64,000 nt of DNA from Tamarix chinensis (Eukaryota; Streptophyta; Magnoliopsida; Caryophyllales; Tamaricaceae), in assembly GCA_030549775.1 (NCBI GenBank), contig CM060173.1:3873501-3937500 (forward strand), given 5' to 3'. The notes beneath the pieces were generated by a model, which saw only the letters and a list, made by a program, of their open reading frames with translations, was not told the DNA's origin and ran no database searches. A program made the translations under genes and the position numbers. Shown piece by piece: positions 21,667 to 35,900 of this stretch; the stretch's first letter is position 1; each line of letters opens with the position of its first letter.

Positions 21667-23866
21667 TTAATAGTTACTCGGCCAGTTTACTCCTGTATGC
21701 TGTTGTTGCTGATAAACACTAGTTGTGGCTCCGGCCATATCAACACCTCCACCCATTTGCTGTGACTGTTGCAGGAATGGGTGTATTGTTCCAGTCGTCA
21801 CTGCTTGAGCCGGATGATATACACCAGCAAAGGAGCCATGGCCAGCCTGTGTAGGAGGAAAAGTAACAGGTTGACCTTGCGGAGGAAGGTTGTAAAATGG
21901 GTTCGCCTGCAGACTGGGCAAGTCCCGTCCTGGTGCAGCAATCCAGACAGCCGAACCTTCACTCTGCAGATAAATATGAAAACAACATGTAATTTAAGAT
22001 CTACTCATCAAATACCCCAAAGAGTGAGTAGCAGTGGGAGACTAAAACAGTCTCTGAGCATTACAAACTGAAGATATGCACAAGTGAAATCAGCAGACAT
22101 GACAACTCAGCAGAGACTAGAATCTGTTCAACTTACAGGAGCTTTACCCCTTGTTTGGTATTACTTATAAAAATTAAATATCATACACAATCACTTCTTT
22201 TAGAAACTTTTTACCCATAAAAAGTGATAATCTTATATAATCATTTATTTTGCAGAATTTTATGGTAAAAAGTTTATAAAATAAGTGATTGTGTAAGATA
22301 ATCAATTTTTATAAGTAATGCCAAATAAGGAGTAAGTGCCACAAACAGGAATGACAGTGAAACCAATCAAAAGCATAACCACCCAAAGACATCATCCAAG
22401 CCTGAACCACATGCTTGCCTTTGAGGAACTCGAAAGGTGAGATGTATTCAAGCTTTTCCATGCAAAGCAGAAAAACTGATTTGAAATGGTAGGCCATTAA
22501 TGACTCATTCTAATAACATTAAGATACTAATTATAGCACGAACAAACTACTCCCTCTGCTTTGGAATAGTTGATGTTTTAACAACTTTACACTAATTAAG
22601 AAAACCAATTACTTGTTATTAATCAACCATTAATATTAACCTAAAAAGCCTAATCACTCTCACATTACTCACCCTTCTATTTTCACACTAACTCTCTCCA
22701 CATTAATCACACAGCAGCTCATTACTCCTAAAATACCACTTCACTCCTCCCCACCCGTAACACCTACAATCCAGCTTAATGCTTTGGAAAGGAGAAGTTG
22801 GAAGTCCATGCTAGCTGCAGAATAGTTGAAACCGTATCAAGAAACAATAACAAGTTCTTAAACATCAACTATTCAAACCAGGGGGAGCATAATTTATCTC
22901 ACTCATGAATGTGCAGGTCAAGTAAACTGCTGCAGAAGACCAAGGAACAAAAAACAGATGGAGCATGTTTTGCTAGATCATACATACTACTGCAGTTATC
23001 ATGGGGAAAAAATGCACCATACTGTGCTTATGCCTAACTTTTTATGTTATCTAATACCAAAAGAACAGTAGTATACGCAACAGCCTAAAGGGGGAGAGAG
23101 AGGGAGGGAGGGAGAGCCACGAAAAGCAAAGCCAACCTGCTGGCTGTTCATATAGACATTATTTTCCTTGAACTGAGATGCAGCGAGATCCTCATTACCA
23201 GCTGGGTTACCAGCTACTGCAGCTGAACCAGGGTTGTAACCAGTGGGAGTGGTTCCATAAGGTCCAAAGCTGCCAGCCACACCAATAGGCATTGTATTTC
23301 CAGAATTATTGCCAGGCTTGTATTGAGGAATAGGATATTTTAACCCTGTGGCAGCTGCACTTGCTTGACCAGGGTAGACACTACCAACCTGAGCTTGCTG
23401 GGGAAAAGCATTGCTGTTTAAAAATTGGTGAAGAGCAGGAGGTGGAACATAAAATGGGGAGAAGTAATGGCCATAAGGGACGTAATTAGGGGGATAATGG
23501 GGTATATGCAACCCAGCTGGCTGTCGAAAGATGGGCACAGGTGGTTGAGTGAAAGCAATTGAGCTTTGCACGACTCCGGTAGCTTGAGTTGCAACTGGAG
23601 CTTGAACCCCCGTGGATAATACCAAAGAATTCCCTCCCTGCAAAAGGAGGACAAAATCAAGCATAAGGCAGAGCCAAGAAACTATGTCCTCAATCAGCAG
23701 ATCATTGTTATAAGAGGTCAGTTTAACAAATATGGCTGATCTTCACTATTTAGCAATCTAAACAAGCCTCAGCAAGAATAACATGTCCAGTGAACAAGCT
23801 AAATTCTCAGAGTCCAACTAGGCCACAGTTTTCTTCTATCATATTTACTCAATTCCAACACACACA

Positions 23867-23901
<35 letters not shown>

Positions 23902-26900
23902 AAAACCACCACCAAAGGTAGAAGAAAAAAGAGGCAAATGATAAATCACTACGTCTGCAATTCATACTGGAAAGAGGAAAGAGGGGAAAAAAAAGGACAA
24001 CACCAGCATTCTTGGGAATTACCACTACTTATAGTAACAAGCTTTAAATAATCCAGCAGAATGTGCCTAAATATGGAGATACATAACAGAGGGAGGAAAA
24101 AGCCAAAACCAAGAGAAGGGGGGAAGAGAGAGAGAGGATTTCAATTTCAATTTTCTCACATGAAAGCCAGAGATAAAGCAGTTAATTCAGGATCAAGCCT
24201 CACCACATCATTAGCAACATTGAAAATGACAAAATCATTTGTGTAAACAAACCTCTTGTAGAGACTGTGAAGTCAGTGGTGATAGCATAGTGGAATTCAT
24301 ATTGTGCTTGGGGGCAATTCCAGATGAGGGGAAAGGAGAGATGCGGCCATCATTATCAGCTCCAGACCGATAAAACTGCCCATAAAAGCTTACTGGATCA
24401 ACTGGATGCTGTCCATGACAATTAACATAGATAGTCAGGCTCAGATCAGACGAAAACATAAGCACATCAAGTAGCCAGAAGATATGCCTACACGCCACAA
24501 CTTGAGGCTGACAGGTGGATCTAAGTTCAGGTCCATAATGTAAATATTAATACTATACAATGATAAGATCACCCAATGGAAAAAGCAGACAACATAAAGA
24601 AATTTTCTTCCAGTCAAATACACCTTCTGCCAGCATTTAATCTACAACAAGGGAATAGACGTCAAAATTAAAGGAAAATACTTACAACAATGTTCGGAAC
24701 CCTAGAAGAATCACGTCCATGTGTATCAGAGCTCTCAATTGTTGCCAGGGTGCTCCCAAGCAAATTTGGCATGAGACCAAAACCAAAAGTAGAAGTATGA
24801 ACAACAGAATTCTGAGGTGCAGCTGGTGTCTCCTCTTTCAAGTCATTCATGTCAAGAACAGAACTCGATGTAGTATTTGTGTCACCATGTTCTAGACTTT
24901 CTGTAATGAGTTTAGAGGACTGTGGATTATCAGCATACTCTCTTTCTTCAGAAGGTACCAAATCATTTTCATTGCTGTACAAGAAGAAATAAAGCATAAG
25001 CAAATGAATTAGCAATACCTGAATCCAACAAAGCATCTATAAACTTTGAAATGCCTGAAAACATAAAGCAGAAACATGCTGCCACATACATTTTAGATGC
25101 AAGAACATCAAACGAAGAAGGTAAACAAACAGCCAGACAAGTTTCTTTTTCACTCTTTCAATGAGAATTAGGTGGCAACTTATTGAAGAAACCACGAGAG
25201 ATGTTCCAAATGATACAAAAGGTCTACAATAACAACTAAACCTGCCCTGCACAGTGAACATCCATTATACACTCAAGCAGCATGATTGTGCAAATAATTT
25301 CACAACGCAACATGAGTTTGAATCATTATCAAGTTCAACCACCCTATTTCTCCTTTCATCAAATAAATTTACCCATCCAATCAACCCTGGTTAGTTTTAC
25401 CCCATCCCACCCCGTCTTCTACCTCTTCAATATTCTTAAACAAACCTGTTGCTTCAACCGCATAATCGCCGAGTGACAAACCAGAACAACATTATGTGGG
25501 CTCGATTAAAGTTAAAAGGTACAGAGTGCCCATCTATCCAGATACTTGAGTCATTCAGCAGTAAGCTTATGGGACAATACAAATATCCAATAAACCACAA
25601 CAAAATTTATTTAGCAAATTATACTCAATACACACCCCGCTGTTTTCTTCCAGCACTCACTTCCAGCTTCACATCAAAGGGCCAGACTTCAATTGGTAGG
25701 TTGAATGGAGGGGCTCACAATTTAAACTCAGCTTTTGAGATTTAATATACTCATTAATACAAGACAAGTGTTGTATGACCCGTTCATTAGGTGAATTCAC
25801 TAAGACAACTTTTCTAATAGACGAGACAACAGTGTACACAGGCACATGCAATGAAATAGCTGTTACTAACAGAATGCCAGCTACAATTGTAGTGGTAAGA
25901 TGTCTAAGCACCACATAAAATCAATAATGTTATGCCAACAACATGTAGTAGGTTTTTCTCTGAGTATTATGAGACTTTTTATGCTCTTTCACACACTAGA
26001 ATTCAATTCAAAAAAGCTATTATGCAAATATGTTGAAAAATTCATTAAAAAAAATAATGCATAGTTATCAAGATTAAAATCCAGGAATAATGAGCTTACA
26101 GCTCTAATGAACATTGTAATTAAACTATCAATATGGACCTTACGATTCTACTATCCAAATGTAGTAGTAGAATCGTAGTAGGAGATTCTACCTAGAATCT
26201 TACAATCCTACATCAATACTATTTTTTTATCTATTTGCCATATAGTCAAGTTTTCCTCTTATTCACACTAAATTTCTCCCTAAATCAAAACCTCAATTCC
26301 TATTATTGTGTACATACTATATATTGAGCACCAGCCAATGCGAGTGAAGCACAGCTGAGATTATTATGATAACAATGTTGATTGCTGGAAAAAAAATATA
26401 TATTTATGAAAGACACATAAAATTAAATATAGATCCCCAATACATAATATCAACCAATATTTATCGGATTCTGGGTCACTTGATACGTGAAATTAGAGAT
26501 ATACGACCGTTTCATAATTTCACATATTTATTGGTGATATATCAGTTCAACTAATATTGGCCGATATTTGTTGTGAAAAAAATAAACAAGTCATGCCATG
26601 ACATATATTGTACGTGACACCTCATCTGCAATTGCAACCACCTGTGAAAACCAAAAAAAAAAACTCTATATGCAAAATAAAACACTTGTCGTAAAATTTA
26701 TGTAATATTATTTTTTTATTAATTTATGTTTAGCATTTCGCCAAAAAATAAACTATGCAGCTCACAATTATCTATTTTAATTTCTTTAGTGGTAAACTTC
26801 TTTTTTGTATGTATAGTACATATACCATAATTCAATAATTTGTATTGTTTTCAATTAGTACGACTTAATTAATAACCAAAAGGGATTAAGAATGAGCTTT

Positions 26901-29900
26901 ATAGTATTTTTCTAACTTCAACTATATGATTTTGTAGCATGAGTATATCAAAGTAATATTTTTGTGAAATTCATAGGATCTTACAACCTATGATCCAATA
27001 ATCCCATTCTACGATTTGATTCTAATAACTCTTATTGATTCTAGATAGAATCCCTACTCTAACAACCTTGCTAACAACCTCGCCTTGGCTTAATTCTTTC
27101 AATCAAACACTATAAAAATTGACAGCATATTGTCATAATGCATTTAGACTGATACATAATCGTTATCTAGAAATAAGATATTCATTCTTGGGGTTTGTTC
27201 TCAATTTGTCATTTCTTATTTTCAAACCTTGCCAATTCACATCACCACAATTCTGATCAGAGCTAATCAAATTAAATAGGATATGTTATATCAAATCCAT
27301 TTAATAAAATATCGGTTTCGATACACAATATCGGCGACATTTATCAGATATACGCGAAATTGACGAAACACGACGGTTTTATAATTTCATATATTTATCG
27401 GCGACATATGTACTTACCAATACTTACCGATACCTACCAATATTTTACTGATACTTACCAATGTTTGCCCATTTTTATCAATATTTGTTGGGAAAAAAAT
27501 AAAAAATAAAAATCACGATAAAATATCATTTGCGACACCGCGACCAAAATTTTATTGCTTGATCAAATCATAAGAAATATGATAATAGTAATAAAAATAG
27601 CAATAATAATAATTATCCTGATAGTAATGATAATACTAATTATTACTAATACTAAAGAAGATTATTACAACAAAAAAAATGATAAATAAAAATAATGATG
27701 ATGATGATGATGATGATGATTAATAATAATAATAATAATGATAATAATAATACTTTCTCAAGTAACAGTGAATAATTATAATCAATTATTATTATTATTA
27801 ATGATAATAACAAAAAAAAATAGTGATAACAATAGTATTAATGAAAATTAATAATGAAGGTTAATAGTGACAAAAATCACATTAACAATCTTTTGCTTGC
27901 ATGTAGTTCCTGGCAAAAGATTTCGAAATCATTTCCACTTCCACCAATCTTTACTCATCTTTTATAAGTCAATTTTGAAACTTTTTCTTTGTCTATTCTC
28001 ATACCTCACAGGTAGTGAGCCTCGCAGACTCCTTAAGACACCAACAGCAAACATATGACGTAACAGCTTCAATGCTTGAATCAAAAACCTACCTAAATAA
28101 AAAAATCAAGGGAGCATTTGTGGAAGCTTCTTCCAACAATCGAACACTAGCCCCAATTTTTCCAACGTCTACAAAACAGCCTATCAGAAAAGTTTCATGT
28201 TATTTGTTGTACCCTAATTTCAAAAAAATTCATGGCAACTTGTCATAGTTGACAAAACTCAATTTCTTATTCTAACCCCCCCTCTCCTTCCTCCCCTCAA
28301 AGCCAAAACCCATACATCATATGACAACCTTGAACCAATCCTAGTTCATACTTGCTCAAAATATTCAAGTTCTCAAAACTTGAGAGGCACACTGTCTGAA
28401 ACAATCAGTTTTTAGCTTTCTCCGGTCACTACTTATCTTTAAAAACAAGCTGATTTTAATTGTTGATCCCAGTTCACATACATATCTAGTCCAATAGCAA
28501 AACCATAACAGCAAAGGCCCAGGTTCATTGAACAACCAATCAGCCCAGGGCCTCCAGGCTAGTACTATTATTGTTATAATTATAAATATAATAATAACAA
28601 CTACAATTCATTCATTATTATTATAATCAATAATAATAATAACTATAATCAACTAATCCCCCTATTTCATAATATGAGGCATATTAGGTTTTAACATGCA
28701 TATTAAGAGTAAGATAGAGGTGAAGGTGTTATCATATGGATCCAGATCATTTCTCACTTCCTACGAACTGAAGGATTGCTGACCAAGCTGTCCAGGAATC
28801 CACAACTTCACTAAGCCAATCCTTCTACCACTATGCACCATGGGATTCAGGACCTTTTTGCAAGAATGATTTGCAAAAGGCAAAAAAATGGCAAAAGAGC
28901 TATAAGCAGATAATTAAACATTAAATACAGAGAAAAAGCATATACCTCACGGTCTGTTCCACCACAGTGACTTCTGCACCCTGAGAACAGTCAGAAGTTG
29001 GTTCAGAGAACTTTTCACTCTCAGCTTCATTGATTGGGGTAGAATTTGCGGAAAATGCAGCATTGAAGCTTCCAAAGCTTAGTCCACACCTCACAGATTC
29101 AGGAACATGTATATGGGATGGAATGATAACATGTTGGGCATCTCTAACATGTAGTTTTTCCAGCTCCTTCTGCAGTTCAGCAGTTGTTTCTTTAGGATTA
29201 CATACACTTTCCACAGGTTGGGAACATGGGCCAACGTCCACAAGAGCTGGAGGTTCTTCAATTGCAGAAGAAATTTTAGGCCCTTGAACAGCATTGGTGT
29301 TTGTAGACTTAGGCTTCCACTCCTTGCTGTGACCTATCAGATACTAACAATATATGAGCAGGCATGAATTGCAAGAAAACATTCAGGAAGGAGAAGCTTA
29401 TTATGCACTATTCCTCCCCACTAAAACTAATACTCCCTCTGTTCCTTTGTAATAACACATTAAAAAGTAATTAATTTTAAAAAATGAAACCTGAGTTGAC
29501 TAATATGCCCTTATATTAATTGTGCTACCCTAATCAATATCTAACTTTGTTTGTAATTATCAATAAAAGGGGGGGGGGAATGGGTAATAAATTATTTAAT
29601 ACTTCATACTTTTTATAATAGGCCTAATATTATGAAACAAATTTTCAAAAGTTATAAGCCTTATGTTACGAAATGAAAAGAGTAATTTCTTACTTCATAG
29701 GAAAAGAGTAATCACAATATTATGTGACTATCATGAACCTACCATCAGCTTAAAGCCCAACTTGGGGAAAATCTTACAGGAGCTCCTTGTCAACACAACA
29801 CCCAAAATCTTAATCTGGAAGATAAACCTACGGCAAAATTGCATCAGAGAGAACAAAGAGGCCAATACCTTTCAGAGATCCTGTGGTTTGATGTAGGCGA

Positions 29901-32900
29901 CTACCATAGTTTGATGACGGTCGACTTGATGAAGAGCTACCGTGAACAGATATAGAGGAAGACTGTGTGAATTCTAGATGCTGACTCTTACCACCTCCAT
30001 GAGACTTGCTACCTAATTTTGCCAACACAAAGGAACACCCACGCTTAAGGCAGCTAGTTTTCATATTCCAAAAGGATGTGTTATCACATAAAAGAATTTG
30101 CATTTACTGGCACGCAGAGAAAAAGGCGCATACAAGCATTAGATCTGCTTTCAGCTGAAGGCTTGGAATCGGGCTCAACAGGTGTTTGCTGGCTCCCTAC
30201 AGCAGGGACTCGAGGGTCCATAGATGACACCAACAGTGGGTCTGAAACTGATGAGTCCACAGCAGACATGGATCCTGAAGTCACATAAACAGAACTGTCC
30301 TTGGAACTAGCCACAGACTCACGAACTGCCTCTCTGGCATCAACTGTCATGTTGAAATCTTTACTGGCGTCAGGATGTGAGTGCCTTGATGATGAGACTG
30401 CAGGTCGTCTTCCACCACCTCCAGCTGATGCTTGGGAGGTATGTGAATCACTTTTGCCCCCTGAAACTATACCTGTACTGACAGGACCATTGACCATGAT
30501 GGTCAAAGAGCTGCAGAAGATAAACAAAGGGTGTGGGCATGTTACTTTTAAGAACTTCAGTTCTAAGAGGCGATTTCTACTTGATAAGATAAGACAAGCA
30601 AGCAATGAAGCAAATTTTGACAAAACATCACCTTGCACCAGTGGTGGCCCCTCTGTTCTTCATTTCACGTGCTGCAAGAAGTGACGCATTAAAAGCTTGA
30701 TAGGTTCCATTTTCCTTTCCCAGAGAAGAATTTCTCCCACCACTACCTGGTAAAGTTATTCACAATACGATAACATTACAGATTTCTCAGATCCACAATC
30801 AGAGATAACTGAATGGTGATATGTGATTACAATAATGAAACTACATGCTAAGGTGAGATAAACGATCGCCTTACCAGCTCCATGGCGAGAGAAATGACTC
30901 CCCCGCCCACCGCGTCCAATTTGGCCAGGAGGACCAGATCTCCACCTTGAATCTACAGGCTCTGGGTTGTTCACACTCTGACACCAAGTAAATAAGTAGC
31001 ATGTTAATCATACAAGAAAAATATTCTCCATCGTAATGCATAAAGGAATGTGTATCTCCACAGCTGCTTTGATGCTTTTTATCATTTTGCCAATCTAAAA
31101 TGAGCAAAGAGTACAGGGCTGCTACAAAAAGTTCACTTCGTCACAGATCACTGCTTATGTAATGTTTGCAATTCAATGGGGAAGAGGAGAAAAACAGAGC
31201 CAGAGATTGAAGACATGTCAACAGAAAGTTGAGATGAAAATTGAAAACATATTACCTCACAATGTTAATATTCTGCCTTCCAGGTAAAAAAAAAAATAGA
31301 AAAGAAGTCCCAAATCCGAACTGGAAAATGTTAGAATGCAAAATCTCTGAAATTCAGCATCAAAAACTTATTTATTTGTTTATCACCTAAAAAATGGCTT
31401 CAATGAAACTCTATTTCGTAAATTAAGTGTTGAAATGAAGGTTAGATGAATTGAATTATTCTGAAATTTATGGCCACACACAAGAATATTTTATTTGTCA
31501 AATGTAATTTACAGTAAGTTATGATAAAGGATAAAGATAGTTTTGGACTTCCAAAAAAATGATGCGATCAAATTGGATATAATATGTTTATCAAAGAGGC
31601 CCAAACTACTATTTCAGAATCCACAACCGCCACAGGTATCAGATGACAAATCCTTCAATATCACCCCTTCAGTCTACAACGGATTTTCTAAATCTCATAT
31701 ACCACCACCTTGATCTTTTTGCATTAAGAAATTCACATCACTAGTAAGCAATTTTTCAAAAAACCTTAAGTGTACCTAAATGATAAGGGTCCTGGAGCCT
31801 AGGTGTCATACAATTAAATAGCGGAGCCCCTATTTAGCACAACAGCCACTATTTAGCGCGTTTTGGGTAAGCTGCAACACAAAATTACCAATGCGCTAAC
31901 ATTTCACACATTTAGCACCAATAAATCAAGAAATATTACAGATAAATCAGCAACTTATTGAAAATTCCTAAATCTACTGAAAAAAAACATGCATGATAAT
32001 TTCTTCTTATTCATGTACTATATATATAGCTTGGATCAAGCTATTATTGAATAATAATACAGTATTGTTATTTATTACCTTAAATCCTCCACTAAATGAC
32101 ATATTTATTATTGAATTATAATACAGTATTGTTATTTATTACCATAAATCCTCCACTAAATGACATTTTTTTCTTCCATGGAAAACTTATTATTATTAGG
32201 ACAATTTTGCTTATAATAACTCATTTAAATATTTTTAATATAATATAAAACACTATTTTATTAAATACTTATATCTAACTAATCAATAAATAATAAGTAG
32301 GACATATGCCATATGGTGAATTAAAAATAAAAATTCATATCGCAACGACCATGACACATAACCTATTGTTCATAGTGCCCTAATACCACAGGACCAAGCA
32401 ATTTTATTGCCTACTAGAAGTCAGGCATAAGGCGAAGGCGCGCGCCTTGGAGAAGTGAGGCACCAAGATGAAGTTAGACACCAACATTATCAGAATAATA
32501 TAATTTTTGATCTTCCTAAAATATATAATATTTGCCCTTCAAAGTCATGTCAATTGGTATTCCCACAACCTCTTATCTTCACTCATTCCTTTCCAACATG
32601 AGATTTAATTATTGTATTTATAAAAATAAAGCCCAAAAATAGCTAATCAATTACTTTCTCTACACTAAATGCATTCCTTTTTTTCCTTCTCCCTTTCATC
32701 CCTTTCCTTCTCAATAGATTATTAAAAAAAATGAATAAAATTAAAGCCTAAAATAGCTTATTTTTAGTAAGGGACACGCCTCAACACTTCAGTGCGCCTT
32801 CGATGCACTTTGCCACTGTCGCCTCACCTAGGATATAAAAGAATAATAAATAAATAAAAGCGTCCCTTAGCGCCTTTCAAACACTGCTAGTAAACAAAGA

Positions 32901-35900
32901 TTAGTCAAACCTATTTTCTTCAACCTGCATTGGAAGCCCAACCACAATACCAATCTTTTTATTCTTCAACATCCAACAATATCACTCAAATTCATAGTCA
33001 GCAGAATTCTGTTTCCATACCTCAGCTCTTCAAACCCCAAAAAAATGGATCATGAGGTCTTCAGTTTAAGGCATGGAATGCATTGATTAGGGCGTTGAAG
33101 ATATCATCATTACGGTTACTATGATTTCATCTTTGTGCAATTATTAACAAGGGAGGAAAGGGAGTGAAAGATGGGGAGGAAGGACATAAAACTAATCCCA
33201 TCACGCATGAGGTCTTCAATGCATGGGATCCAAGGATTAGGTTACTACCAATGCTATCCTTAAAGTTACCGTAATTGCATTTTTTATGCAACATATGTTG
33301 ATCGTTAATTAAAGGAGAGAGGGGAGAGAAAGAGCATAATACTAACCCTGATGAATGAGGCTTCACATATTGTAACTTCAAGGACTTTAACTTATGATAT
33401 GGAGATCAACGTAAAGTAACTTTAAAATGAAACCAAGGTCAGTAGATCATCCATAGACTTGATAGCAAAAGTATAAGTATGACATTGCGAAAATTGAATA
33501 TACTCCCTTTGTTATTCCCTTTTTTGATGTCACAAAATGTTTGCATACTTTATATTTTGATACAAGCAATTACTTTAATGCCTATTATACCCTTAATAGT
33601 TGTGGTTTGGAAGTTTTATACTTGACTAAGACTTCATTTCTACCTTACAATAATTGGAAGCAACACAAATTAAGTTAAGACTCCAAATCATGAAATTAAA
33701 TATTAGTTCCGATACACAATATTAACCAATAATTATCGGATTTTAGGATGGCCAATACGCAAGAATTTTAGCAATATTTCACCAATATTTCCTAATATTT
33801 GTTGTGGAAAAAAATAATACTAATAAATAAATCACCAAACAACCGCAATATATAAAATATCGTTCATTAAACCCTGATACCGCAACACCATGACCACAAT
33901 CGCAATCACAACTGCGGTTTTATTGCTTGATCCAAAAACAATATAAGTTGATGGGCTTCCTCAAATTAATACGTTAATCAAATAATGATGTTAGATAAAA
34001 TAAAATGTGGTATGTTACAATCCCATATTGGTTAAGTATGAGACTAATTAATAATAAATAAAGCGCAAGCAGTGTTATTAAAATCACGATTCAAGTCTTT
34101 GAATAATACGATTCTATGACTCTATCTGAGCAGAGCAATCTAGATTGTTCATAGAATCTGAATCGTGTAGAATCGGACAGAATCGCAATTCACATACCGA
34201 TTCTACCAATTCCATATTTAGCCTACTTATTTAACTAAAAAAATGGGAAAAAAAGAAAAGAACCCCTAAAATAAATCGACCATGTTCCCAATTCCCACTT
34301 CCCAACTCTCCTCCTTTTTGATTTCTGGCTTCTCTCTCTTCCACCCTTCGTCTTCTCAGTTATGGTCCCTTTCCCTAGCTCCCCCTTCGTTTTCTTTGTC
34401 CTTCGTTCTTGCGTGCACCTCTTCAACTCTTCTCTTTGATTTTTATTCGTAACACCTTGCTTGATTCCTCTTGTTTTCTTGTGCCACAGGCTCTCAGCAA
34501 GGAGGACGAAGCCATCCGCAAAAATAACAATTGCACTATTGCCACTACACCTCACCGTCAACGAACAAGAATGCAAGCTGGAATTGAATTGAAGAACTAA
34601 TTTTTATAGGTAATTTGGTATAGTAAATCTGAACCTGATTATATAGTTATACTTTGTTTCTTATTTGCCTAATTTGCTAGACGATAAATAAAGTTTGCAT
34701 CCGATTCTGCAATTAAATTGACAAAAGACAAGATTTTTTTTTTCTTTTAATCATTCCTAATCTGCCTAAAACATTATGTGTATAGGTTGTGGTGTATTCT
34801 GCAATTAAAATGCTTCTTTTTCATTTCTAATTTCTGCTTGTTGAATGTTGAGATTGGTTTTGGTTTTGAATTTTGATCCTTGATTAAACTAATTTATGTA
34901 TCTAGTGTCTTCAAATTGCACGTTTTTTCTCCACCAATGTTGTTCCCTTCAATGCAGTGAATAATCCTGATTTTGTGCTTATGGTTGAAAATATAGTCTA
35001 AGAATGGATAGGACTAAAACCACCAACTTATCATGAAATACGAGTTAAATATTTAAATAATAAAGTGGTCGGTGTAGCAACCATGCTTGAGGAGTATAAA
35101 GATGAATGGAAGCAAGAAGGTTGCACTATTATGTCTAATAGATGGAGTGATAGGCAGAAGCGCTCTATATGCAACTTCTTAGTAAATAACCCTAGGGGTA
35201 CTGTCTTTTTATCCTTTATTAACACATCTGACATTTCTAAAGCCGCTGAAAAAATATTTTAGATGTTAGATGCTATTGTGGAAAAGGTTGGAGAAGAAAA
35301 TATAGTTCAAGTTGTGACTGATAATACCTCAAACTACAAAGCTGCTAGGGAGAAGTTAATGTAGAAAAGAAAGAGGTTGTATTGGACACCATGTGCTGCT
35401 CATTGTATTGATTTAATATTAGAAGATTTTGTTAAAAAGATTATGATTCATGATGTGACAATTACAAAGGCTAGGAAGATAACATCATACATCTAATCTA
35501 GAACATTTCTCCATACTTGGATAAAAGAGTTTGCACAAGGAAGGGATTTGATGAGACCCGGTGTGACTCGGTTTGCAACTTCATACTGGACCTTGAGGTG
35601 CCTAAATGAGTTAAAAGGTCCATTAATAGCTATATTTACATATAATAAGTGGTGATCTAGCAGGTTTGCTTCAACAATTGAAGGAAAACGGGTTCAGAGA
35701 ATTATTTTAGATAGTCATGTGTTTTGGTGTGGGGTTGTTACTTGTTTGAAAGCAGCCCTACCACTTGTTAAAGTGTTTCGTATGGTTGATTCTGATGAGA
35801 AGCAGCTATGGGGTTCATTTATGAAGCTATAAATAAATCAAAAACTCAAATCAAGGAAAATTTCAATAATGTTGAAAGAAAGTATGTTTTTCATTTCTTT

